Below, in pieces: positions 1 through 9,023 of a DNA stretch of 64,000 nucleotides (the stretch's first letter is position 1; every line of letters begins with the position of its first letter). The position numbers were made by a program, and so were the translations under genes. The notes under the pieces were generated by a model. That model was not told the DNA's origin. It searched no databases and saw only the letters and a program-made list of their open reading frames with translations. The stretch is from Flavobacterium jumunjinense (GTDB lineage Bacteria; Bacteroidota; Bacteroidia; Flavobacteriales; Flavobacteriaceae), in the NCBI RefSeq assembly GCF_021650975.2, contig NZ_CP091285.1, forward strand, positions 2,914,001 through 2,978,000. Direction: 5' to 3'.

Positions 1-163
1 AAGCATTTCGGTAGTAGATCTTTCAGGCAGAAGAATAACAATAGAAAAACAAAAAACAGAAAATGGAATTTCATTAAATATTAATAACCTTCAACCAGGA
101 GTTTATATAGCATTAATTACTGATGAAGAGAAAACCACATTATTAAAGTTTTATAAAGAGTAA
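1..163 (+). CDS. C-terminal end of a T9SS type A sorting-domain protein (partial)
   Basis: An open frame enters from the left edge and stops with TAA at 161-163. The roughly 53 visible residues (VVDLSGRRI ... NNLQPGVYIALI ... KFYKE) match the Por_Secre_tail pattern of type A T9SS sorting domains: a V-x-D-L/x-G-R strand, then 'L..GvYi..i', then a short basic end. The protein is therefore probably secreted through the outer membrane by T9SS. Its catalytic part lies outside the window. It sits 148 bases upstream of the GH82-like gene in the same direction and probably belongs to the same secretome block. Confidence 0.75.
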   Translation, partial: SISVVDLSGRRITIEKQKTENGISLNINNLQPGVYIALITDEEKTTLLKFYKE

Positions 164-310
164 GTCTAATAATACATAATTACAATGCCTTTTTGTCCCA
201 AAAAACGGAATTACACATTTTAGACTTATAAAAGCTATAGAGTAAGTAATTACTACTTGCTCTATAGTTACTCTTAAACTTTAAAAACACTAAAAAAAAT
301 ACTATCAAGA

Positions 311-1783
311 ATGAAACAAAACAAAACAAATAGAACAAAAAGTAGCAATCCGCTAAGCGTAATGACGCTATTAAAATCGGCTTTTAGTCTTGCCTTTCTC
401 TTGGCAACCCATACTGCGGATGCTCAAAATTCCTCTATTGGTAACATTACGAGGAATTTGAATGGAACCGCTATAGACTTCTATAAAGATCTAATTCCTA
501 AAAATTTAAAAGCAACATTTTTACCTTCAGGAACAACCAATGCAGAAATTGTAGCAGCAACAAAAGCCATTAACGATTCCATAACATCGGCTTCAGCTTC
601 AGGAGGAGGAGTTATTATTTTTAATAGAGGTACGCATACTTTAAACCAAATTAACCTAAAATCGAATGTTCGCTTAGAAATGAGACCCGGTGTTGTTTTT
701 AAAATGAATGCCAGAGTATTATTTAATATTGGTAGAGAAGCATCAAGAATGCAAGATAAAGTCTATAATGTAGAAATAATTGCCAAGAATCCAAACAAGC
801 GTTTTGTAATTGATGCTACAAAATTTGCACCCATAGCAGAAGCCATTCCAATTCGAGTTGCCTATGCACAAAACTTTGCAATATCAAGATTCACTATTTT
901 AGACAACTTCACGAAGATTCCAGCTGTTTTCTTAATAGCAGACGATCAATATGTAAATGGAGCAAGTGTTGTTTCAACATTAAATAGAGTACCTTCCTTT
1001 GGTGTTGTTAAAGATGGAGATGTAGAAAATACAGCCGTTGGATATGCTTTAGTACAGCTTTTTAGTGGAAATAATGTATTATTAGAAAATCTTAAAAGTA
1101 AAAAAGGAATTACTGTACGTTTAGAAACAGGAAACGGAAAACCAGGAGATCCATTTAATGATATTGTAGACCAATCTTTTGGAAACATTCATCATATTCT
1201 TTTAAATAATATCGAAATCGAAGAGGGTTTTGCTGCACTATTTATGAAGCCACATTCTAGAATTTGTAGCGATATTGAAGCAAATAACATCAAAGCAATT
1301 AATAGTTTGTCGTCTGTTTATATAGCTTCAACCGAATTAAAACCTATTACTAAAAGAGGCCGATTTACTAATACTGTAGTTACAGGTGTTTCTTTTGCAC
1401 AAACAATTCCAAATTCAACAACTAATTTTCCAGCAGATACAGGTTTAGAAGGACTTCGATTCATGTCGGAAGAATTCAGGCAATTAATAAAAGACCGGTT
1501 TGATAATTTAATTCCAAAACCAAGCAACTTTTTAGACGCTGTTCCAAAAGATCCAACAGAAGAACGCTATGTTGCACAACCTTTAGCACCTATTATGATG
1601 TTATCGCGTGTGAGTGCAACAAATTTAGGAGATCTTGCTTTAGGACGTTTTGATGTTAGCTTACCTAATCTTAATGATATTCAAATTACAGGAGGTATTT
1701 TCACAGGACCAAAAATAATTTATAGAGAATCGGCAAAAACTATTGTAACAGGTCAAATAGATCATAATTACATAAACGATTAG
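311..1783 (+). CDS. Secreted right-handed beta-helix protein, GH82 (iota-carrageenase family)-like
   Basis: The 490-residue protein has an N-terminal export signal with a hydrophobic core at about residues 18-33, ending at a typical Ala-Asp-Ala-Gln site near 39. The rest is short beta-coil repeats of a right-handed parallel beta-helix. Q249, E272 (in VRLETG) and H315 (in MKPHS) resemble the catalytic region of GH82 iota-carrageenases. From memory of the Alteromonas fortis enzyme (Q222, E245, D247, H281), the Q-to-E spacing of 23 is the same here. The expected general base two residues after the Glu is Gly274, so activity is uncertain. There is no T9SS tail, so it may stay periplasmic or be released otherwise. 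Neighbours are other beta-helix proteins and an expansin. A pectate-lyase-like function is the alternative. Confidence 0.55.
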   Translation: MKQNKTNRTKSSNPLSVMTLLKSAFSLAFLLATHTADAQNSSIGNITRNLNGTAIDFYKDLIPKNLKATFLPSGTTNAEIVAATKAINDSITSASASGGGVIIFNRGTHTLNQINLKSNVRLEMRPGVVFKMNARVLFNIGREASRMQDKVYNVEIIAKNPNKRFVIDATKFAPIAEAIPIRVAYAQNFAISRFTILDNFTKIPAVFLIADDQYVNGASVVSTLNRVPSFGVVKDGDVENTAVGYALVQLFSGNNVLLENLKSKKGITVRLETGNGKPGDPFNDIVDQSFGNIHHILLNNIEIEEGFAALFMKPHSRICSDIEANNIKAINSLSSVYIASTELKPITKRGRFTNTVVTGVSFAQTIPNSTTNFPADTGLEGLRFMSEEFRQLIKDRFDNLIPKPSNFLDAVPKDPTEERYVAQPLAPIMMLSRVSATNLGDLALGRFDVSLPNLNDIQITGGIFTGPKIIYRESAKTIVTGQIDHNYIND

Positions 1784-1805
1784 TAACAAATAAATTAAGA
1801 ATAGC

Positions 1806-2561
1806 ATGAAAAATATAAAACTAATAGTAAGTGTGTTTTTTATCTCACTTACAGCAATTTGTCAAAACACAATAAAAGTAGGCAATTCGAGATTAGACGG
1901 ATACTCAAGTAAAGGAATGTTCTCTAAAAATTTTCTATCAGGAGTAAAATGTACTATTGTTGAAGAAGGGAAGTTAGAATCGATAAATTTGATAGGAAAA
2001 GGAACCGATGCCCAAGTGAAAATGGCAATCTATGATGATAAAAATGGCAAACCAAATCAGCTTATAGCAACAACAGAAGTAAAATCAATAACCAACGGAA
2101 TTCTTTCGTTTAATATGTCTTCTTTAACTTTAAAAGTTGGCGATTATTGGATCATGGCAATATACAATCAAACAGGTCATCATAGCTATAGCAACACACA
2201 AGCAACAGCAAATGAAGTGTTTTATACTGCTTTAGATTTTGATAGCGAATTACCAGAAAATGCTTCTCAATTTCAGCAATATCAAGGGCACAGTTTTGCT
2301 TATTTTCTTGAAATTAAAGAAGACGAAGAAAGGGTGAATAACGAAATAAAAGTGTACCCAAACCCAACAGCAGATGTAGTTTTTATATCAAACGACAATG
2401 CGAAAAATACAAAAGTAGCAATCTATGATTGGTTTGGTAATAAGAAAAAAAGCGTACAATCTACAGCAACAACAATTCAAATACCCGTTCAAAATTTACC
2501 AAAAGGGAACTATATTGTGGTTGTAAACGATGAGGTTTCAATACAAATTATAAAAGAATAA
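1806..2561 (+). CDS. Small secreted protein with T9SS type A sorting domain
   Basis: This 251-residue protein has a signal peptide (hydrophobic residues about 4-17, cleavage after IC-Q near 19). The middle domain (about 25-165) is unassigned but looks all-beta, with phrases such as 'VKMAIYDDKNGKPNQLIATTEV' split by loops, like extracellular sandwich modules. The last 75 residues are a clear Por_Secre_tail: VYPNPTADVVFI at the start, a VAIYDWFGN strand, then LPKGNYIVVV and IIKE at the end. It is only 22 bases downstream of the GH82-like gene and is followed by a strong hairpin, so the two probably form one transcript. It could be an adhesin or carbohydrate-binding accessory; no enzyme signature is visible. 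Confidence 0.7.
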   Translation: MKNIKLIVSVFFISLTAICQNTIKVGNSRLDGYSSKGMFSKNFLSGVKCTIVEEGKLESINLIGKGTDAQVKMAIYDDKNGKPNQLIATTEVKSITNGILSFNMSSLTLKVGDYWIMAIYNQTGHHSYSNTQATANEVFYTALDFDSELPENASQFQQYQGHSFAYFLEIKEDEERVNNEIKVYPNPTADVVFISNDNAKNTKVAIYDWFGNKKKSVQSTATTIQIPVQNLPKGNYIVVVNDEVSIQIIKE

Positions 2562-2625
2562 AAAAAAATCTGTTGCGGTAATTGTTATCATCTTAAAAAC
2601 AAACTTCTTACAACAGGTTTTTTTT

Positions 2626-2668
2626 AAAACTGTCTACTAATAGTGTTACTATTGTAGGCAGTTTTTAT
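2626..2668 (+). terminator. Rho-independent terminator
   Basis: AAAACTG-TCTAC-TAATAGT (2626-2644) pairs with ACTATT-GTAGGCAGTTTT (2648-2665) around a 3-base loop, followed by a T-rich run. It lies 65 bases after the stop of the small T9SS protein. Confidence 0.7.
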
Positions 2669-2750
2669 TTTAGACACTAAACTTAACATTTTTTTAGAAT
2701 GCAATTCATTAGATTTTAACATAGTCTTTCGAATTAAAACGATTAGATAA

Positions 2751-3031
2751 TTGAAAACTAGTTATTTAGATCTGATAATTGCATTGTTCTTTTTATGCAA
2801 TAGTTGTTCTACCTCCGATTTAGATGAAGAGAGTAGTGCAAAAAACAATCATCTACTTACTGCAAAACAATCAGCAGCCTTCTATGATAATTTAGGAAGA
2901 AGCATCATTCGTAAAGAAATGACAAATGGAGTTAATAATTATAATATTGATTTGAGTAATTATAATTCAGGTATTTAGTTCTTAAATGCAAGATCTAATG
3001 AAGAATTTAAGACTATAAAAACAGCAAAAAA
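2751..3031 (+). pseudogene. Lipoprotein start fused to a broken T9SS sorting-domain copy
   Basis: A frame with a TTG start at 2751 encodes a lipoprotein-like head (hydrophobic stretch then LCNSCSTSD, possible lipobox Cys near 19). At 2885 it runs into a near-identical copy of the sorting domain of the 6116-8092 gene: about 145 bases match 7942-8086 at a constant offset of 5057. A TAT codon in the intact copy is TAG here (2976-2978), so the tail is cut off. The head has no domain long enough to be a protein by itself. This looks like the scar of recombination or gene conversion between sorting-domain sequences, leaving a chimeric remnant. Confidence 0.75.
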
Positions 3032-3170
3032 CAAATGTACCCTAAATGTACCCCTAACATAGCTTTAATGTACTCTTTTTTCCGTTTTAACTGCCTAAAA
3101 AGTACTCCTACTATTTTGTTTCTGCTTTCTTCTAATGTATAAATTTATAAATTCAAACAAACAAACAAAC

Positions 3171-5918
3171 ATGAAAAACAAAAAAAGATTTTTTAAAAAT
3201 GTCTTCTTGACATTTTTAATGACAGTGGGTACTTTTAGTATTACACAAGCGCAAAGAAATTTTTATGTTAGCAGCACGGGGAATGATGCTAATAATGGAA
3301 CTTCTACTTCTTCGGCATGGAAAACGTTAAATAAAGTAAATAGTGCAAGTTTAACTGCAGGAGATGTTGTTAGTTTTAATAAGGGCGATGTTTTCTACGG
3401 AACTTTAAATGCTAGAGGAAAAAGTGGAACAGCAGCAAAATCCATTACTTACAAATCGTATGGTTCAGGAAATCAAGCTGTAATTAGAGCAGCAAGAAGT
3501 GTAACGAACTGGACAAGACATAATGGTAATGTTTGGAAAGCGAGTCTAGGAAAAATAAAGAATACTAGAACACCTTCTTTATTTTTGAATAACCAATTGC
3601 AACAAATAGGAAGAGAGCCTAATGAAAATTCAGCAAACGGAGGATATAGAGTTATTAATGCGCACAATGCTAATAATACTTCAATTTCTGAAGCTTTAAA
3701 TTTACCATACGGAGCGAATAGGTTTCAAGGTGGAGAAATTACAATTAGAACAACAGATGATAATGTAAAAGTTGAAACTATAACGTCACATTCTGGAAAT
3801 ACAGTAAATTTTAGCTTATCGCAACCAGGTACTTCTTTTGAAAATGATATTGAAAATAATTTTGGATATTTTTTCCAAAACCATGTCAATACGCTTGATA
3901 GAAACGGAGAATGGGCTCATGATACTAATGCTGGTGTTTTATACTTGTATAGTACTACCAATCCAAATAATCTAAGTATCGAAATACCTTCAGAAGAAAC
4001 TACAATAGATTTAAGTAATACAAAATACATTCAAGTCCAAGATTTAAGATTTGAAGGAGCCTTATCGCAAACACTATCCATGAGCGGTGCTCAAAATGTA
4101 ACTATTAATGGTTGTTATTTCTATAATGGGAATGATTATTTATTATTAGGCTTTGGATTAAAAAATGTTGTTTTTACAAATAATGTTTTAAATGAAAGTA
4201 ATAATTTAGGATCAAGATTAGAAAGCATAGATGGTTTAACTTTTTCTAATAATAGAATTACGAATATAGGAATGCGATCTGGTATGGGTGCGAGAAGCTT
4301 TATTGGTTATACTGGAATTCGTTTTTACGGAAAATCGGGTTCTGCTCCAATTCTAATTGAAAATAATGTGTTGGATGGAATTGGTTACCATGGTCTTCAA
4401 TTTGGAGGTTCTAATTTTACAATAAGACAAAATGATATTAAAAACTTTTGTTACACTAAAGATGATGGAGGAGGAATATATTCTGTAGGTAATCGTGAAA
4501 CAAATAACAGTGTTTATAAAAATTTTGTGCACGACTCTCAAGGTGCAATTAGAGGAATTCCACAGAATAGAGGGGTAAAAACAGCAGGAATCTATTTTGA
4601 TAATGATTCTCAAAATCAGTTAGTATATGATAATACAGTTTATAATATTAACGGTTGGGGATTAATGGCAAACTTAACGAGTAAAAGTACTTATAGAGAC
4701 AATACGGTTTATAATTGCGATTATGGTATCGTTTTATCTACATATAATAATAGTTTTGGAGTTGGAGGAAGCGTTGCGCAGTCTACTAATAATACAATAG
4801 TGAGAAATATATTATTTGCAAAAGAATCTTCACAATTTTGCGCAAGATATACCAATCAAATTACAGCTAATGGATTCAATACTTTCTTAGGGAATGTTAA
4901 CGCAAACTATTATTGTCAACCTTTTACAGGAGGAAAAGAAATTAGCGTTAGAGCAGGAAACCAGACATCTGAGTATTTAGTATCTCAGTTTAAAGCAACC
5001 TATCCAAACTACGAGAGTAATGGAAAGAGTGCTCCCGTAAAGTTTAGTTCAGGAACCAATCCGAATTCAGTTTTAAGATTTGAAGTAAACAATACAGGTA
5101 CTTCCAAAGTAATTAATTTAGGAAGCACGAGCTATGTAGATGCGAAAAATGCAGCTTATTCTGGAAGTGTTACACTTGCTCCGTATACTTCTTTAGCATT
5201 ATTAAAAGGAGGAAGTTCTACACCTCCACCGCCAAGTCAGTTGATTGCGAATGGTTCTTACACTATAGAATCAATTACATCAAATCAAAGATTATTATCT
5301 AGAGCATTGGAAAATCATCAGACTAAAATGGTTAATCCGGGTAATTATAGTGATCAAGAATGGGTTTTCAATCATTTAGGAAATAATATATATACAATTA
5401 AGAATAGAGGTACAAATAGATATTTAGAAGTGCCATTTGCAAAATGTGAAAATGCAACACAAGTTGCTACTTATACAGATGCATTAGGAGATCATCAAAA
5501 ATGGGAAGTAGTTGCAAACGGGGTAGGAATTTATGGATTAAAACCAGCGCATTGTTTAACGCAAGGATTAGATAGAAACAATGGAACATTAAATACAAAT
5601 GTGCATACCTATTTTTATGGAGAAAATAATGGAAATCAAAAATGGAAAATTATTCCTGTAGTAGTTGCAAAAATGACAATTACAGACCTTACTAATAGTT
5701 CAGAAATTAAAATGTATCCAAATCCTGCAAAAGATTTTTTTGTATTAGAAGGTGTTTCTGTTGGAGATATAATTACCATTTCTGATGTTCAGGGTAAACA
5801 AATCATGAATATTACAGCAGATCAAGCGAATCAAACAATTATAGTTTCTTCGATAAAATCGGGAATGTATTTCGTTACTGTTTCTGGTAAGATACAGAAA
5901 AAATTAATTATAGAATAA
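3171..5918 (+). CDS. Large secreted beta-helix protein with ricin-type lectin domain and T9SS tail
   Basis: The start is placed at the ATG at 3171 because the signal peptide (MKNKKRFFKN..., cleavage after TQAQ) begins there; the open frame itself extends 12 codons upstream. The 915-residue protein has an N-terminal module starting with NFYVSSTGNDANNGTS, typical of DUF1565/polysaccharide-lyase-type right-handed beta-helices. PbH1 coils rich in N-N-x-I/V and G-I-x-x repeats follow (about 90-690), including a DDGGGIYS turn. A ProPro linker (about 692-700) leads to a ricin B/CBM13-like beta-trefoil (about 705-840, with QEW-F, QKWEV and QKWKI repeats), then a Por_Secre_tail (MYPNPAKDFFVL...). The likely role is cell-surface polysaccharide cleavage with carbohydrate binding; the exact substrate cannot be read. 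Confidence 0.75.
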   Translation: MKNKKRFFKNVFLTFLMTVGTFSITQAQRNFYVSSTGNDANNGTSTSSAWKTLNKVNSASLTAGDVVSFNKGDVFYGTLNARGKSGTAAKSITYKSYGSGNQAVIRAARSVTNWTRHNGNVWKASLGKIKNTRTPSLFLNNQLQQIGREPNENSANGGYRVINAHNANNTSISEALNLPYGANRFQGGEITIRTTDDNVKVETITSHSGNTVNFSLSQPGTSFENDIENNFGYFFQNHVNTLDRNGEWAHDTNAGVLYLYSTTNPNNLSIEIPSEETTIDLSNTKYIQVQDLRFEGALSQTLSMSGAQNVTINGCYFYNGNDYLLLGFGLKNVVFTNNVLNESNNLGSRLESIDGLTFSNNRITNIGMRSGMGARSFIGYTGIRFYGKSGSAPILIENNVLDGIGYHGLQFGGSNFTIRQNDIKNFCYTKDDGGGIYSVGNRETNNSVYKNFVHDSQGAIRGIPQNRGVKTAGIYFDNDSQNQLVYDNTVYNINGWGLMANLTSKSTYRDNTVYNCDYGIVLSTYNNSFGVGGSVAQSTNNTIVRNILFAKESSQFCARYTNQITANGFNTFLGNVNANYYCQPFTGGKEISVRAGNQTSEYLVSQFKATYPNYESNGKSAPVKFSSGTNPNSVLRFEVNNTGTSKVINLGSTSYVDAKNAAYSGSVTLAPYTSLALLKGGSSTPPPPSQLIANGSYTIESITSNQRLLSRALENHQTKMVNPGNYSDQEWVFNHLGNNIYTIKNRGTNRYLEVPFAKCENATQVATYTDALGDHQKWEVVANGVGIYGLKPAHCLTQGLDRNNGTLNTNVHTYFYGENNGNQKWKIIPVVVAKMTITDLTNSSEIKMYPNPAKDFFVLEGVSVGDIITISDVQGKQIMNITADQANQTIIVSSIKSGMYFVTVSGKIQKKLIIE

Positions 5919-5926
5919 ATATAAAT

Positions 5927-5965
5927 AACCCACATAGTAATAGAATTATGGCTGTGTGGGTTTTT
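5927..5965 (+). terminator. Rho-independent terminator
   Basis: AACCCACA (from 5927) pairs with TGTGTGGGTT after a loop and is followed by T5. It lies just downstream of the beta-helix/lectin gene. Confidence 0.7.
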
Positions 5966-6115
5966 AAATTTTTTATCCATTTAAAATTAAAATAAGAAGA
6001 AAGAAAACTACTTTAGAGTACAAATTTTTCAGAATTAAAACAAATTTCAAAGAAATAGATAAATACTGCGATTAACCAAAATCATTTAGCAATATGTATT
6101 TAAAAAAAACTATTT

Positions 6116-8092
6116 ATGAAAAGAATTTTGAAAATCGGAACATTAGCATTGTTCCTTTGTGCTGAGTTAATCAGCGCACAAGTTGTTACGTCTCATGTGA
6201 ATGCAGCCAACACACTTTGGACCAATTATGGTAGAAATGGAGCGAATCCAACGCAATTGCCCAATGCAATTCCATCAAATGTCTCAGTTGCCAATTTAGA
6301 TAAGGTAACTATAGCACCTAATTATGCTGCTTTGAAAACTGCAATGGAAAATATGGCAGCAAATAATGGAGGAGTTATTTCTTTTAATAACCCTTCTAAA
6401 GTTACAATTTCTTTTAATGATATTATTAATATTAATAATGCAAATGGGCCATTAAAAACAATAGTAATTCAAGGTAATAATAAGATTACTTTTAATGGAA
6501 GTAATAAAACGAGCATATTTGTAGTAAGAGGTAATTTGAGATTAATAATTCAAAATGCAATTTTTACTAATTGTAAATTAACAAAAGCAATTGTCCAAAA
6601 TAAATCTAAATTTAGAACGGGTGGTGGAGCAATAGAAGTAGCGCAACCAGCTTCATTACGAGTAAGAACTTGTCAGTTCTTAAATAATACCGTTGAAGAT
6701 TATGATGGTGTTACAGAAAACCAAAATGGAGCAGCAATTCGTTTTAATAATTACACCAGTGGAGAAGTTTTCGATTGTACTTTTAAAGGGAATAAAGCAG
6801 TAACAGGTGGTGCTATTGCAGGAACTTCTATTAATAAATTAATAGTCATTAACTCTACTTTTGACGGAAATATTTCAAACGGATATTCTTCAAAAACAGG
6901 AACGAAAAGAACTGTTGTAGAAGGAGCAGGTGCGATTCGTGTAGATAGAACAATTAATCCAATTGAAATTTATGGTTCAACATTCGTTAATAACTCAGCG
7001 AATCAAAAATGTTCTGTAATAGAAACTTTCATTTATCCAGTTCCAGCTCCGGGAGTGCCTCGTACAGCTAATACAGTTGATAGAGGAACCTTTCCAGATG
7101 CAACAAAAGGAGTAAATGCCCTAATAATGGATGGCTGTGTTTTTAGAAACAATAAATTCTATAATTATGTTGGTGCGGTTAACCCAGATAGAAACGCATT
7201 TTTCAGTGGTCCATTATTGTTACAATCGGGAGAACCAGGACCTTTAACGAACTTTACAAGAGCTAAAGTCAAATTAACGAACTGTGTGTTTGATAATAAT
7301 CAATGTGGAGAGGCGAATATTAGAATGATTAACGATTTTAGTATTACTAATACTATTTTTGCTAACACAAAATATTTAAACCTTACAAATAGCGCTGGTC
7401 GCTATAATAGAGGAGCGGTAATGTTACAAAGGATTCCTTCAGGAGGAAATTTTGACAGATGTACTTTCTATAATAATGAGCCAAGTACTGCTATGCATCA
7501 AAATGTTACTGCGTCAGGTATTTTTTCTTTTCAAAGTGGTATCGAAAATATCGTTACAGTTACTAATTCTATTTTTTTCAGAACAAATTCGAATGCAGCT
7601 TATCGTCAAACAGTAAAACCATTTAAAGGTTTTGGTAACAATCAATTTATCCCTGGTGCAAACATGAGTCTTTTTGATAAAGTAACAGTTAATAATTCGA
7701 ATACAACCAATCCGAATATTACTCCACAAAATATTGACAATATGTGTTTAGGAGTAAATTCTTTACCGTTAAATATTGGAGGATTGCCAGATTGCGGTTC
7801 AAATAAAGCAGATTTTGAAGAAGAGTCTACATTAGAAGAATTGAAAACTAAAGATGGTGTATTGGTATATCCAAACCCAACAAATAATGGATGGGTTGAT
7901 ATTCAGTTATCATCAGAAATCTATACCAATTTTGAAGTGTTTGATAATTTAGGAAGAAGTATCATTCGTAAAGAAATGACAAATGGAGTTAATAATTATA
8001 ATATTGATTTGAGTAATTATAATTCAGGTATTTATTTCTTAAATGCAAGATCTAATGAAGAATTTAAGACTATAAAAATAGTAAAACAATAA
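6116..8092 (+). CDS. Secreted beta-helix protein with PMP-like repeats and T9SS type A tail
   Basis: The 658-residue protein has a signal peptide (residues 1-22, LCAELISAQ). The body is a right-handed beta-helix built of coils carrying FxxN and GGAI motifs (for example CTFKGNKAVTGGAI and GAIRV...STFVNNSA), as in polymorphic outer-membrane-protein-type repeats and several polysaccharide lyase families. The last 75 residues are a Por_Secre_tail (VYPNPTNNGWVDI ... FDNLGRSI ... GIYFLNA ... IKIVKQ). The DNA of this tail is duplicated almost exactly at 2885-3031. It could be an adhesin or a polysaccharide-active enzyme; no catalytic residues can be assigned. It is followed by a hairpin and the expansin gene. 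Confidence 0.7.
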   Translation: MKRILKIGTLALFLCAELISAQVVTSHVNAANTLWTNYGRNGANPTQLPNAIPSNVSVANLDKVTIAPNYAALKTAMENMAANNGGVISFNNPSKVTISFNDIININNANGPLKTIVIQGNNKITFNGSNKTSIFVVRGNLRLIIQNAIFTNCKLTKAIVQNKSKFRTGGGAIEVAQPASLRVRTCQFLNNTVEDYDGVTENQNGAAIRFNNYTSGEVFDCTFKGNKAVTGGAIAGTSINKLIVINSTFDGNISNGYSSKTGTKRTVVEGAGAIRVDRTINPIEIYGSTFVNNSANQKCSVIETFIYPVPAPGVPRTANTVDRGTFPDATKGVNALIMDGCVFRNNKFYNYVGAVNPDRNAFFSGPLLLQSGEPGPLTNFTRAKVKLTNCVFDNNQCGEANIRMINDFSITNTIFANTKYLNLTNSAGRYNRGAVMLQRIPSGGNFDRCTFYNNEPSTAMHQNVTASGIFSFQSGIENIVTVTNSIFFRTNSNAAYRQTVKPFKGFGNNQFIPGANMSLFDKVTVNNSNTTNPNITPQNIDNMCLGVNSLPLNIGGLPDCGSNKADFEEESTLEELKTKDGVLVYPNPTNNGWVDIQLSSEIYTNFEVFDNLGRSIIRKEMTNGVNNYNIDLSNYNSGIYFLNARSNEEFKTIKIVKQ

Positions 8093-8108
8093 GGATTTTA
8101 AAAAAGAG

Positions 8109-8155
8109 AACTAGTCAGATATGCTAAGAGAATAAATGTCTGGCTAGTATTTTAA
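8109..8155 (+). terminator. Probable terminator hairpin
   Basis: ACTAGTCAGAT pairs with ATGTCTGGCTAGT around a loop of about 16 bases, followed by ATTTT. It separates the beta-helix gene from the expansin gene. Confidence 0.5.
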
Positions 8156-8178
8156 TTAATTTGTAAAAATATCAACAT

Positions 8179-8937
8179 ATGAAAAAACTAATATATACTA
8201 CAGTAACAGTTGGTTTATTGTTACTCGTTGCTTGTTCACAAGACGACACTATTATGCAACAAGATGAAAAAGCTACGAAAGAAGAAAATTATAATTTTAG
8301 TCAAAAATTAGCTAATATTTATAAAAACACATTTAACGGAAGTGCAACCTTTTACACTTCTAATGGTATGGGGAATTGTTCTGAAGAATACCCAACTAGT
8401 CAATTGTATGCTGCAATGAATAATTCTCAATATAATAATAGTAATGCATGTGGTTCCTACATAGAAGTAACGAGAAAAGGAACCAATAAAAAAGTTATAG
8501 TTAAAGTTTTAGATCAATGCACAGAATGTCCTTACGGTAATGTAGATTTATCAAAAACAGCTTTTTTAAAATTAGGTACCGAATCCGAAGGAATCATTCC
8601 AATAACATGGAAGTTTGTAAAACAACCGAATAACAATAAAATAGCAGTAAGAATAAAAACAGGATCGAGTAGATACTATTTTTCATTACAAATTTTAAAC
8701 CATAGATATATGGTTCAGAAAGTTGAGGTTAAAAATCATTTAGGAGTTTATGTAACGATACCACGTCAATCCTACAATTATTTTTTAGATTCTAATGGCG
8801 TTTTTGATGGTAATGGACCAGACGGTCCTTACGATGTAAGAATAACAGATGTTAATGGAAGCGTTGTAAACACGAGAATTAATTTAACAATTAACACAAA
8901 AATAACAACAACTGTTCAGTTTCCTGTGTCTAATTAA
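8179..8937 (+). CDS. Lipid-anchored bacterial expansin (EXLX1-like, DPBB + CBM63)
   Basis: The 252-residue protein follows the two-domain layout of bacterial expansins, which loosen cellulose/hemicellulose contacts without hydrolysis. Domain 1 (about 52-150) is a double-psi beta-barrel: GSATFYTSNGMGNCS, ACGSYIEV, then LDQCTECPYGNVDLS. D112 and D123 are 11 residues apart, like D71 and the essential D82 of Bacillus subtilis EXLX1 as I recall them. Domain 2 (about 152-250) is CBM63-like: GSSRYYFSLQILNHRYMV, then YNYFLDSNG and a VQFP end. The usual surface Trp pair appears as Tyr166-Tyr167. A lipobox (LLVAC, Cys19) followed by SQDD suggests a lipoprotein, possibly carrying a surface-export signal. 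It follows the beta-helix enzymes and probably helps them reach their substrate. Confidence 0.85.
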   Translation: MKKLIYTTVTVGLLLLVACSQDDTIMQQDEKATKEENYNFSQKLANIYKNTFNGSATFYTSNGMGNCSEEYPTSQLYAAMNNSQYNNSNACGSYIEVTRKGTNKKVIVKVLDQCTECPYGNVDLSKTAFLKLGTESEGIIPITWKFVKQPNNNKIAVRIKTGSSRYYFSLQILNHRYMVQKVEVKNHLGVYVTIPRQSYNYFLDSNGVFDGNGPDGPYDVRITDVNGSVVNTRINLTINTKITTTVQFPVSN

Positions 8938-8962
8938 ATTGAATACGAATGCGGCTTATAAC

Positions 8963-8997
8963 AAAAAAGGGACTGTCTATAAAATAGTCCCTTTTTT
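8963..8997. terminator. Bidirectional terminator between convergent genes
   Basis: AAAAAAGGGACT (8963-8974) pairs with AGTCCCTTTTTT (8986-8997). A-tract and T-tract on both sides serve the + expansin gene and the - surface protein gene that ends at 9024. Confidence 0.75.
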
Positions 8998-9023
8998 GTA
9001 GATATATAACGTTTAAAATGAGT

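Noticed and set aside
946..1527. Minus-strand frames inside the GH82-like gene
   Set aside because: They have no domains, no start context, and lie fully antisense to a well-supported coding frame.
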